Positions 1 through 7,048 of a stretch of 25,874 bases of DNA are shown in pieces. Under the pieces are notes generated by a model, which was not told where the DNA came from, did not search any database, and worked only from the letters and a program-made list of their open reading frames with translations. This stretch comes from Oscillospiraceae bacterium (GTDB lineage Bacteria > Bacillota > Clostridia > Oscillospirales > Acutalibacteraceae), in the NCBI GenBank assembly GCA_019422905.1, contig JAHZCM010000015.1, forward strand, positions 1 through 25,874, in the 5' to 3' direction. Within the stretch, counting starts at the first letter, position 1. Each line of letters starts with the position of its first letter. The translations under genes were made by a program, and so were the position numbers.

Positions 1-173
1 TTACCTTTGACTTTTTCAAACTCTTCCACATGAAGTCTCATTAGAATCTCTAGTTCACTGTTGATTGAACGTCCATTGTACCCGGATAAGTAGCGAAACT
101 TTTCATAAATTTCTGGATTGACTCTCAAAGTAAACTGAACAAATTCACGTGGTTCACCTTTTTTTCGTCCCAT
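1..173 (-). CDS. Arc-family ribbon-helix-helix DNA-binding protein (partial, runs off left edge)
   Basis: The first 57 residues are visible, from an ATG at 173-171; the frame is still open at base 1, so the C-terminus is missing. The stretch FVQFTLRVNPEIYEKF followed by NGRSINSELEILMRL matches the Arc repressor layout: a beta strand that reads the DNA groove, helix A, the turn motif NGRSxNSE, and helix B. Arc-like proteins bind as dimers of dimers to short palindromic or tandem half sites, usually repressing their own or a neighbouring promoter, and are common on phages, plasmids and integrative elements. The gene is divergent from the small gene at 296, and the 122-base gap holds a repeated palindromic element that could be its operator. 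A TATAAT lies at 203-208 on this strand but no good -35 is seen. The fold is well supported; the target is inferred. Confidence 0.8.
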   Translation of the reverse strand, partial: MGRKKGEPREFVQFTLRVNPEIYEKFRYLSGYNGRSINSELEILMRLHVEEFEKVKG

Positions 174-234
174 AAGTATCTTCTTTCTGTTATTTTGATA
201 CTATTATAACATTAAAATAACCTCAAAAAATTTA

Positions 235-263
235 TTGACATTATTATGATATCATGATATCGT
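235..263 (+). promoter_or_regulatory. Promoter with tandem palindromic operator candidate
   Basis: TTGACA at 235-240, a 17-nt spacer and TATCGT at 258-263 give a sigma-A type promoter for the gene at 296. The spacer and -10 contain ATGATATC twice in tandem (246-253 and 254-261), and 246-255 is the perfect palindrome ATGATATCAT. Ribbon-helix-helix repressors typically bind such sites, so the divergent Arc-like protein is the obvious candidate. The promoter is read from sequence; the operator role is inference. Confidence 0.6.
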
Positions 264-295
264 AAATTTAACAAATTTGAAAGGAGCCAAAACTT

Positions 296-655
296 ATGAG
301 TGAATTTGAAGGATTCCGGGAACGGACGAAGCTGGACAATCTGCTTCGGCATTTGCTGTGGGAAGATGATCCCCGTGATGAATCGATCGATGATTTTGAA
401 AAGCTGGTTGAAGATTCGTTTGAAGTGCTTTATGACAGGCTGGAGGATATTTCTCCAAAGCTCAGACGAGATGATGACCGGCTGTTTGGGGCGATGATGG
501 ATTTTACGGCTGTGTAGAACAGCGTGTATTTCAAGCTCGGCGTGCTGACCGGCTTCCGGCTCTACAGGGATTTGGATATGTCGTATGAGAAGCAAATTAA
601 GAGCGTGCAGTTGCTCTTTGCTGATGCGAGAAGCCAGTGGGAAAGGCAGATTTAA
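296..655 (+). pseudogene. Small acidic hypothetical protein interrupted by in-frame TAG at codon 74
   Basis: A good ribosome site (AAGGAG at 281-286) precedes ATG 296. The frame gives a 73-residue, highly charged, helical-looking protein ending at TAG 515-517. The same frame then stays open for 45 codons (NSVYFKLGVLTGFRLYRDL...) to TAA 653-655, with protein-like composition and an amphipathic segment. The simplest reading is a gene of about 119 codons broken by one nonsense change. The overall plan, an acidic N-terminus and a C-terminal YxKLGxxxGFRL helix, recalls small Clostridia proteins of the DUF6809 type, but this is only a resemblance. TAG is used as a normal stop elsewhere here (genes ending at 3008 and 17414), so general recoding is unlikely. 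Either the truncated protein is made, the stop is read through, or the gene is decaying. Confidence 0.6.
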
Positions 656-662
656 AGACAAC

Positions 663-702
663 CCGCCCGGCAGTCTCCGGATTTTTCCGGGCTGCCGGGC
701 GG
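663..702. terminator. Hairpin terminator between convergent genes
   Basis: Perfect 11-bp arms CCGCCCGGCAG (663-673) and CTGCCGGGCGG (692-702) enclose a CCGG...CCGG inner stem. It sits between the small gene ending at 655 and the alpha-galactosidase ending at 715, so it can serve both strands. The T-rich tails are poor on both sides. Confidence 0.65.
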
Positions 703-714
703 TGGTCCGCTGAT

Positions 715-2853
715 TTATTTTGCGATAAAATGCTTCACGACGCTCTGGCCGTCGAAATATGCGGCATGGGTCAGGTTCACGCCCGCGTGCATCAGCAGCG
801 CGCCGGAATACACTTCGCCGGTTTCCGTATCGGTGTAGAGCTTCTCCGGGTCAAGGCCGCGCAGGCGCTGTACATAGAACATCGTCTCCGGCATGCGCAT
901 CACAACGCTCGTGAGCATCGCCTCGTTCTTGTCCGGCGAAACAAATTCCCACGCGCAGCGGAACGGGTCGTCGGTCGGCGCGATCAAACGGTAGAAATCG
1001 CCCTCACGCACAAGGCGGTTGTATTTGCGGTAGTCGGCAATCTGCTGCCGGACCTCTTCCTTTTCCGCCTCGGTGAGCTTTCTCGGGTCCAGCTCATAGC
1101 CGAACGTGCCGCACATCGCGACGTTCGCGCGGGTCGAAAGCGGGGTGCGCGGGCGCGCCGCAACGTGCGCGCCGAAGGTCGAAACCGGATAGCACATCGA
1201 GGTGCCGAACTGAATCGTCAGGCGCTCAATCGCGTCGGTGTTGTCGCTGCACCAGATCTGCGGCGAATAGTAGAGCATGCCGGGGTCGAAGCGTCCGCCG
1301 CCGCCCGAGCAGTTCTCAAACAGAATGTCCGGGAAGGCCTTCACGAAGCGGTCCATCAGGTCGTAGGTGCCCAGCACAAAGCGGTGCATGATCTCCTTCT
1401 GGCGCTCCGGCGGCAGAAGCGCGGAGCCGGCCTCTGTGATGTTGCGGTTGAAATCCCACTTCACATAGTCGATTTTGTTGTTTTTCAGGACGCTGCACAT
1501 CTGCTCGAAAATGTTGTCGCGCACGTCCGCTCTGGACATATCCAGCACATACTGCTGGCGCGCGGGCGAGTTCTCGCGGCCCTTTACATGCAGGCACCAG
1601 TCGGGATGCGCGCGGTACAGGTCGCTGTCCGGGGAAATCATTTCCGGCTCGTACCAGATGCCGAATTTGAGACCCTCGGCGTTGACGCGCTCAATCAGCC
1701 TTGCAAGGCCGCCCTTGAGCTTTTTCTCGTTGACGTACCAGTCGCCGAGCGAGGAATTGTCGGCCTCGCGGTGGCCGAACCAGCCGTCGTCCATCACGAG
1801 CATGTCCACGCCCATCTTCGCAGCTTCATGCGCGAACGCAACGAGCTTGTCGTCGTCGAAGTCGAAATAAGCGGCTTCCCAACTGTTGATGAGCACCGGG
1901 CGCTCCACGTCGCGCCACGGGCTTTTGATGAGATGCTTGCGGTAAGCGCGGTGGAAGATGCGGCTCATTTCGCCGACGCCCTTGTCCGTGTAAACCATGA
2001 CGGCCTCCGGCGCGGTAAAGCGCTCGCCCGGCTCCAAGCGCCATGTAAAGTCGGTGGGGTTGATGCCCGCGAGCAGGCGCGTGGTGTTGAATGCGTCCAC
2101 CTCGATGTCGATCGAGAAGTTGCCGCTGTATACGAGGTTCACGCCGTAAACCTCGCCGCTTTCCTCCGTGGCGCCGTGCTGCTTGAGGGCGACGAAGGGG
2201 TTGTGGTTGTGGGAGGAGGAGCCGCGCTTGCTCGCGATGGACTGGAGGCCGTGGCAGAGCGGCCGCTCGGTGACGGTGCGCTCCTTGTTCCATTTGCCGT
2301 ACAGATGCACCATGTCGTAATCCATAGCGGGCAGCTCGAGGCAGGCGCTGTATACGCGCTCAAGCTCCATCACGGCGTCGGAATCGTTTTCGACGACCGC
2401 GCTGCGCGTCATGACGGGCATATCCTGATACACGGTGTAGTAGAGCCTGACGACCGCGCCAGTCACGTCGTCGCGCGCTGTGATTTCAAGCGTTTCGCTG
2501 TCGCCCGCCTCGTCGCGGAGCGAGGGCATGCCGCAGAGCGCGGGCTTCTCCGCGAGGATGCGGTGGGAGACATAGCGCACGTCCGTGGAAATGTCGCCGT
2601 TTTTGTTGCGGAGCTGGAAAGCGGAAAGGCGGAAGTCGCCGGTGCCGTTGCACGAATGTTCGTAATGCGGGTTATCCGGCGCAAAGGAGGCGAACATGCC
2701 GCGGTCCAGCATGGAGAGCAGGTTGTTGTCCGGCAGATACGCGCCGTAGTACAGATGCAGCAGATAGCCCGCGTCATGTACGGCGATGGCATAGCTGGTG
2801 GCGGATGTATCGAGCTTGAAGATTTTTCTGGAAGCGTCAAAGGAGATAGCCAT
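715..2853 (-). CDS. Alpha-galactosidase, GH36
   Basis: The 712-residue protein hydrolyses terminal alpha-1,6-galactose from raffinose-family sugars or galactomannan side chains. It has the full GH36 plan: an N-terminal beta-supersandwich, a central TIM barrel and a C-terminal beta domain. Barrel motifs include DMLVMDDGWFG (~350-360), GIWYEPEM (~398-405), YVKWDFNR with the expected nucleophile D467, and CSGGGGRFDPG followed by WCSDNTD with the probable acid/base D537. There is no signal peptide, so it should act on imported oligosaccharides in the cytoplasm. Length fits the ~700-740-residue bacterial GH36 group. GGAAAGGA lies upstream of ATG 2853. The GH130 enzyme at 7049 could act on mannosides from the same plant polymers, but the two genes are about 4 kb apart and not co-transcribed. 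The exact substrate cannot be told from sequence. Confidence 0.93.
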   Translation of the reverse strand: MAISFDASRKIFKLDTSATSYAIAVHDAGYLLHLYYGAYLPDNNLLSMLDRGMFASFAPDNPHYEHSCNGTGDFRLSAFQLRNKNGDISTDVRYVSHRILAEKPALCGMPSLRDEAGDSETLEITARDDVTGAVVRLYYTVYQDMPVMTRSAVVENDSDAVMELERVYSACLELPAMDYDMVHLYGKWNKERTVTERPLCHGLQSIASKRGSSSHNHNPFVALKQHGATEESGEVYGVNLVYSGNFSIDIEVDAFNTTRLLAGINPTDFTWRLEPGERFTAPEAVMVYTDKGVGEMSRIFHRAYRKHLIKSPWRDVERPVLINSWEAAYFDFDDDKLVAFAHEAAKMGVDMLVMDDGWFGHREADNSSLGDWYVNEKKLKGGLARLIERVNAEGLKFGIWYEPEMISPDSDLYRAHPDWCLHVKGRENSPARQQYVLDMSRADVRDNIFEQMCSVLKNNKIDYVKWDFNRNITEAGSALLPPERQKEIMHRFVLGTYDLMDRFVKAFPDILFENCSGGGGRFDPGMLYYSPQIWCSDNTDAIERLTIQFGTSMCYPVSTFGAHVAARPRTPLSTRANVAMCGTFGYELDPRKLTEAEKEEVRQQIADYRKYNRLVREGDFYRLIAPTDDPFRCAWEFVSPDKNEAMLTSVVMRMPETMFYVQRLRGLDPEKLYTDTETGEVYSGALLMHAGVNLTHAAYFDGQSVVKHFIAK

Positions 2854-2897
2854 AGTACAAATCCTTTCCGAAATATTGGCAAAGCCTTTCTTTCATC

Positions 2898-2926
2898 ATT
2901 ATAGCTTTTTCGAATGGGCGGCGCAA
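2898..2926 (-). promoter_or_regulatory. Promoter of alpha-galactosidase gene
   Basis: On the minus strand TTGCGC (2921-2926), 17 nt, then a perfect TATAAT (2898-2903). The start site falls about 35 nt before ATG 2853. No clear cre site overlaps it. A perfect 12-bp palindrome TTTGTATACAAA lies upstream at 2955-2966. Confidence 0.6.
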
Positions 2927-2967
2927 TAGGTTTTTTGTTGCATAAATTTGATGCTTTGTATACAAAA

Positions 2968-2997
2968 GGGGGAGGCTTGCACGCGGCAAGGCCCCCC
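2968..2997 (-). terminator. Terminator of the SH3b/VanY gene
   Basis: On the minus strand a G-run (2992-2997) pairs with a C-run (2968-2972) around the inner stem CTTGC/GCAAG, followed by TTTT. It lies about 10 nt after the stop of the gene ending at 3008. Confidence 0.7.
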
Positions 2998-3007
2998 ACA
3001 GTCTATG

Positions 3008-4678
3008 CTATTTTCCCTGGGCTTTCAAGTATTCTTCCAAACAAAGACCGGATTCGTAGATAGCTTTTGCGTTTTCTCGGCCGACGTACCGGTAATGCCA
3101 CGGCTCGTAAGTAATGCCGGTGACGGCGGTTTTATCGATCGGATAACGCAGGATGAAGCCGTATTTCCACGAATTCTGCATCAGCCAACGCTGGGTGGCA
3201 GTATTTTCCTGCTTTGCGTCGAGCTGCGGATAACTGAGGTCGATAATATCGACGGCGAGGCCGAGCTGATGCTCGCTCGTGCCTGGGAGTGCAACAACTT
3301 TTGCAGCTTCTACTCTGGCATCACTGAGACTGTAGCCTTGATTGACGAGGCGGGTTACTTTATTTTCATAGAGCTGCGTTTGTGCAACGTTTGTGCGGTA
3401 TGAGGAGCAGACATATGGCCTTGCCATGCCGGAATACGTACAATCGTTGAGCATCTGCTTGAGATCGGTGTAGCAGCGCTGGTCAACGTATTCTCCATCA
3501 CCGATGGAGACAAGCGTAGACTTGTAGTCTGAGGGAATAGAATTCCACGGATTTACGAGCAGTAACAGATCCGTTGTATCGACTGTCCCGCTCGGAGGCG
3601 GTGTCGGAGCTGCCGTAGGCTGTGAAGTTGGCTTCGGCGTGGCAGACACATTGAGTGTTACATGCAGGTAATTACCGGAGCAATAGCCGGTCAGACCCGC
3701 CGCCGTGCGCACCTTATACCAGCCATTGCTGCATTTTTCCACCAAAGTAACGGTTGCACCGTTGGCAAGCAGGCCAAGAGAGCTGTAGCTTGTGCTCGGG
3801 CCGGTTCGAATATTAAGCACTGCGGTTGTACGTGCGGTGCCGATTGAATTCGGCGTGGGGGTTGGCCTGGGTGTCGGTGTCGCTGTGCCTAAAACCTTAA
3901 TGTAGCTGGCGGACATATAGCCCGTATAGCTCTTATACTGTATCCTATACCAGCTGGAATTGGAACGATCGAGAACGGTAATTGATGCGTTCAGTGGAAT
4001 GGTCAGATAAATGCTGTAGCCGGTGCTTGGGCCGGAACGCAAATTAACATAAGCTGTGGTTTTTCCATTCCATCTTGTGGCGGTAGGTGATGTCGTGGGT
4101 TTGGGCGTTGCAGTGACAACACCAGCCGTTGGCTTGGGCGTTGCCGTTACGTTGGGCTTCGGCGTAGCAGTCGTATTGAGAGTTACACGCAGATAGCTTC
4201 CGGAGCAGTAGCCGACGGTATTGGATGACGTGCGGACATGATACCAGCCGTTGCTGCATTTTTCCAGTACGGTGACGGCTGCACCATTTGCAAGCAGGCC
4301 GAGCGAGCGGTAACCCGTACTTGGACCGGTGCGTATATTGAGCACTGCCGTTGTGCGCGCGGTGCCAATCGAATTAGGTGAAGTCGGCGGTGCGCTCATA
4401 CGGATATAATCAGAACACATATATCCGGTGTAACTTTTGTAGCTGACCTTATACCAGCTGGCAGTCGATGTGTCGTGTACGGTGACTGAGGAGCCGCGCG
4501 GGACGGTTAGATAGATGCCATAACCGGTGCCTGGGCCGGAACGCAGATTAACATAGGCTGTTGTCTGTGCCGAGGAGGCGGCGCGCACTGACAGGCTGAG
4601 CTGCGGAAAAACCGAAAGCAGCAGAGCACATGCCAGAAGCAGTGCTGTCAGCCGGCAGGATTTCCTTTGAATTTTCAT
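3008..4678 (-). CDS. Secreted SH3b-repeat D-Ala-D-Ala carboxypeptidase (VanY/M15B family)
   Basis: The 556-residue exported protein should trim peptidoglycan stem peptides. A signal peptide covers about residues 1-33 (hydrophobic core, VRA cleavage). Four bacterial SH3 domains follow (~38-95, 104-168, 205-264, 279-343), probable wall-binding modules, joined by Thr/Pro-rich TATPKPT linkers. They alternate: domains 1 and 3 are one type (YVNLRSGP...KSYTGYM), domains 2 and 4 another (VLNIRTGP...EKCSNGWY...GYCSG), the latter with two cysteines each. The C-terminal domain (~370-556) has the M15 zinc site SEHQLGLAVD (H470, D477) and EPWHYR (E525, H528). ATG 4678 is chosen over an upstream ATG at 4723 because GGAGG sits just before it and the signal peptide begins there. 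The promoter at 4714-4742 would leave 4723 within the -10 region. It is a neighbour and relative of the SH3b gene at 4776. Confidence 0.9.
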   Translation of the reverse strand: MKIQRKSCRLTALLLACALLLSVFPQLSLSVRAASSAQTTAYVNLRSGPGTGYGIYLTVPRGSSVTVHDTSTASWYKVSYKSYTGYMCSDYIRMSAPPTSPNSIGTARTTAVLNIRTGPSTGYRSLGLLANGAAVTVLEKCSNGWYHVRTSSNTVGYCSGSYLRVTLNTTATPKPNVTATPKPTAGVVTATPKPTTSPTATRWNGKTTAYVNLRSGPSTGYSIYLTIPLNASITVLDRSNSSWYRIQYKSYTGYMSASYIKVLGTATPTPRPTPTPNSIGTARTTAVLNIRTGPSTSYSSLGLLANGATVTLVEKCSNGWYKVRTAAGLTGYCSGNYLHVTLNVSATPKPTSQPTAAPTPPPSGTVDTTDLLLLVNPWNSIPSDYKSTLVSIGDGEYVDQRCYTDLKQMLNDCTYSGMARPYVCSSYRTNVAQTQLYENKVTRLVNQGYSLSDARVEAAKVVALPGTSEHQLGLAVDIIDLSYPQLDAKQENTATQRWLMQNSWKYGFILRYPIDKTAVTGITYEPWHYRYVGRENAKAIYESGLCLEEYLKAQGK

Positions 4679-4713
4679 GGTTTCTTCCTCCAAGCGAATC
4701 ACTTTCTGCATTG

Positions 4714-4742
4714 AATATACCACCCAAGAGGGGCGTTCGCAA
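4714..4742 (-). promoter_or_regulatory. Promoter of the SH3b/VanY gene
   Basis: TTGCGA (4737-4742), 17-nt spacer, TATATT (4714-4719) on the minus strand, giving a leader of roughly 30 nt before ATG 4678. It lies in the short gap after the SH3b/CHAP-like gene, so the two cell-wall genes can be transcribed separately. Confidence 0.55.
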
Positions 4743-4775
4743 TAAATATGAAAATGTCCTTTACTGCGTATTACG

Positions 4776-6617
4776 TTATGCAGAAAAAACCTTTTTAATG
4801 TACTCGGCGCTCATATAACCACGTGTGCCGGACAGCGTCTGAACCAAGTACCAATCCTTATTCTGCCGATTGATAATGGAAATCCTCGTGCCGTAGGCTG
4901 CGGTAGTGAGGATACTGTAGTTTGTGCCCGGACCGGAGCGGATATTGACCGCAGTGGTCGTTTCACCAACCATCGCGGTACCGTCGCTTTGGCTGTCCGC
5001 ATAGCGGGTCATATAGATGTGGTTGTAGCTTTCCAGATTCTGCCGCGTGATTTTTCTGCCCCAACTCAGCACGCAGGAGCTGAAATCTGCGTTACATTCC
5101 GCGACAGTAATGTAGGAGCTTGTCTTGCTCAGAACGATCATCGAATGGCCGTAGGTCGTTAGTCGAATGTTATCGCCGACCTTCAGTCTGTCATAGCTCG
5201 TGTGCATGGAGATCGGCGCATCCTTGCCGAAAACGGCATCACTTAGCATGGAAGCGAAACCGAAGCACTGGATACCGCTTATCTGATTGTGACCCGCCCA
5301 CATGTAATTCGTAATGCCAATATAGGTATTGCAATTTGCTCGTCCATCCCGCGCGTGGTTGCAGGGTTGCGTGGTGATGACGCTGTCCATATTGTTGTTG
5401 CTGTAGCTTATGCCGGTGCCGACATGATTCCAGTATTTTCCGGTAGGATATTTACTCTGAAGGGCAATTAGGCGGCTATAGGCTTCGGCCTCCGAAATGC
5501 TGCTGACAGAAGAGGGCTTCGGGGTAGCAGTGGGCGTTGCAGACGGCGTTGGTGTGGAGGCTGTATTAAGCGTCACGCGCAGATAATCGCCGGAGCAATA
5601 GCCGGTCAGGCCCGCCGCCGTGCGCACCTTATACCAGCCGTTGCTGCATTTTTCCAGCACAGTCAGAGCCGTTCCGTTTGCCAGAACACCCTGAGAGGCG
5701 TAGCTCGTGCTTGGACCCTTGCGGATATTGAGCGCCGCTGTTGTTCTCGCGGTGCCGATGGAGGCCGGAGCCGGAGTCGGCGCGGCCGTAGAGGTCGGCT
5801 TTGCGGTTGCCGTGCCGGTCAGCGTCACCTTGAGATAATCGCCGGAGCAGTAGCCGGTCAAGCCCGCCGCCGTGCGCACCTTGTACCAGCCGTTGGTGCA
5901 CTTTTCGAGCAGCGTCACGGTCGTGCCGTTCGGGAGAACGCCGAGCGAGGCGTAGCTCGTGCTTGAGCCCTTGCGGATATTGAGCGCCGCCGTGGTCTTT
6001 GCCGTCCCAATCGAGGACGGCGCCGGCGTTGCGGTTGGCGTTGCCGTCGGCTTGGCCGTTGGCGCCGCGGTTCCGGACGGCTTCGGCGTGGGTGTTTGAG
6101 CGGCGATCGTGCCGGTTATCTGAATGTACTGGGCGAACATGTAGCCCGTATAGCTGCCATACTGCACCCGGTACCATGAGGCGGAGGTCTTTTCCAGCAC
6201 GGTGATCGACGCACCGTACGGAACGACCAGTATGGAAGCGTAATTTGTGCCCGCGCCGCGCCGCAGATTGACATATGCCGTCGTTCTGGCAGTGTAACGT
6301 GCGCCTGCGGCAGAGCCGGAACCGCTTTCGGCTGCGGTGCCGCCGGTAATCTGAATATAGTCGGAGCACATGTAACCGCTGTTGCCGGAAGGCGCGGTGA
6401 CGCGATACCACCCCGCATTGCTGGTATCCGTGACCGTGAGCTGTGCGCCCAGAGGAACCGTTTCAATGATCCGGTTATTCGTGCCGGCGCCGGTGCGCAG
6501 GTTGACATAAGCCGTTGTCCTGCCGACGGCCGCCGCGCCGACGGATACCGGCAGAGCGGTGAAGATCAGGCAGAGCACAAGAAGGAGCGACAGCAGCCGC
6601 ATGCTGGAGCGTTTCAT
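4776..6617 (-). CDS. Secreted SH3b-repeat protein with CHAP/NlpC-like cysteine peptidase domain
   Basis: The 613-residue protein begins with a signal peptide (~1-29, VGAAA). SH3b domains lie at ~31-92, 108-169, 204-266 and 287-350; the first two are the YVNLR type, the next two the Cys-containing LNIRKG type. Thr/Pro/Ala linkers follow several of them. A central domain (~375-540) contains GKYWNH, an exposed Cys in GIQCFGFASML (C451), then KVGDNIRL and GHSMIV (H491) and AECNAD. That order (Cys, then GDxI, then GHxxIV) is typical of CHAP/NlpC-type amidases, so a peptidoglycan peptidase or amidase is likely but unproven. A fifth SH3b (~549-611) closes the protein. ATG 6617 is preferred over 6659 because the start site predicted from the promoter lies near 6656 and GGGAAGG precedes 6617. 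Nearly identical DNA is shared with the SH3b domains of the next gene. Confidence 0.85.
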   Translation of the reverse strand: MKRSSMRLLSLLLVLCLIFTALPVSVGAAAVGRTTAYVNLRTGAGTNNRIIETVPLGAQLTVTDTSNAGWYRVTAPSGNSGYMCSDYIQITGGTAAESGSGSAAGARYTARTTAYVNLRRGAGTNYASILVVPYGASITVLEKTSASWYRVQYGSYTGYMFAQYIQITGTIAAQTPTPKPSGTAAPTAKPTATPTATPAPSSIGTAKTTAALNIRKGSSTSYASLGVLPNGTTVTLLEKCTNGWYKVRTAAGLTGYCSGDYLKVTLTGTATAKPTSTAAPTPAPASIGTARTTAALNIRKGPSTSYASQGVLANGTALTVLEKCSNGWYKVRTAAGLTGYCSGDYLRVTLNTASTPTPSATPTATPKPSSVSSISEAEAYSRLIALQSKYPTGKYWNHVGTGISYSNNNMDSVITTQPCNHARDGRANCNTYIGITNYMWAGHNQISGIQCFGFASMLSDAVFGKDAPISMHTSYDRLKVGDNIRLTTYGHSMIVLSKTSSYITVAECNADFSSCVLSWGRKITRQNLESYNHIYMTRYADSQSDGTAMVGETTTAVNIRSGPGTNYSILTTAAYGTRISIINRQNKDWYLVQTLSGTRGYMSAEYIKKVFSA

Positions 6618-6662
6618 GGAAAAAAACACCTTCCCCTTTGCGAAATAAATCCTTTCCATTTT

Positions 6663-6691
6663 ATTATAGCGAATGGGCCTTCTTGTTTCAA
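6663..6691 (-). promoter_or_regulatory. Promoter of the SH3b/CHAP-like gene
   Basis: TTGAAA (6686-6691), 17-nt spacer, perfect TATAAT (6663-6668) on the minus strand. The predicted start near 6656 gives a leader of about 40 nt to ATG 6617. Confidence 0.7.
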
Positions 6692-7048
6692 CAAATATGA
6701 CAAATATGAAAGAATTTTTGCGCGGGAGAATAAAACGGGAAGTAGAAAAGAAGCTAAAATTATGAAAAGCCCCTTTACTTTTTCTGCCATTTGTATTATA
6801 GTAATGGTGGATATGAAAGCGGTTACAGAAAAAACTTTCTGTGCATGCTGCTTAAGGAACCGAGGAATCCATTCGCCGTATGCGGCGGCTTGTATCCATA
6901 TGCGATACCGCCGGAGGGCTTTCCATCAGGTAAGGGGCCTGTTTGTGGAGCTTTCGGACGGTTCCGCAGAACGGACCGTATCATCCGCATATATCGGATT
7001 AAATGCAGAGGTTCCGCAAAAAAATTAAAATTCAAGGAGGAAATCATC
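6692..7048 (+). other. Intergenic region with long GH130 leader
   Basis: Between the promoter of the minus-strand SH3b gene and the GH130 start there is no convincing gene. It holds weak plus-strand promoter elements (TATTAT at 6794-6799), a cre-like site, a small hairpin ACAGAAA/TTTCTGT at 6825-6842, and about 200 nt of untranslated leader with several GC-rich short inverted segments. I do not recognise a known riboswitch in it. Confidence 0.5.
6813..6827 (+). promoter_or_regulatory. CcpA-type cre site upstream of GH130 gene
   Basis: ATGAAAGCGGTTACA fits the catabolite-responsive element consensus WTGNAANCGNWNNCA at every fixed position. It lies just downstream of the likely -10 TATTAT (6794-6799), around +14 of the presumed start, a position from which CcpA or another LacI-family protein represses. 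The -35 of this promoter is weak, so the promoter itself is less certain than the site. Confidence 0.6.

Noticed and set aside
515..517. Genome-wide TAG recoding (for example pyrrolysine)
   Set aside because: TAG closes the SH3b/VanY gene and the small Cys-rich gene in this window, so it acts as a normal stop here.
637..2904. Open frame of about 755 codons on the plus strand
   Set aside because: It mirrors the GH36 alpha-galactosidase on the opposite strand, has His/Arg/Ala/Val-rich composition typical of antisense GC-rich frames, and shows no family motifs or ribosome site.
3008..6617. A single split gene covering both SH3b proteins
   Set aside because: Each has its own signal peptide, ribosome site, promoter and distinct catalytic domain, so they are two genes.
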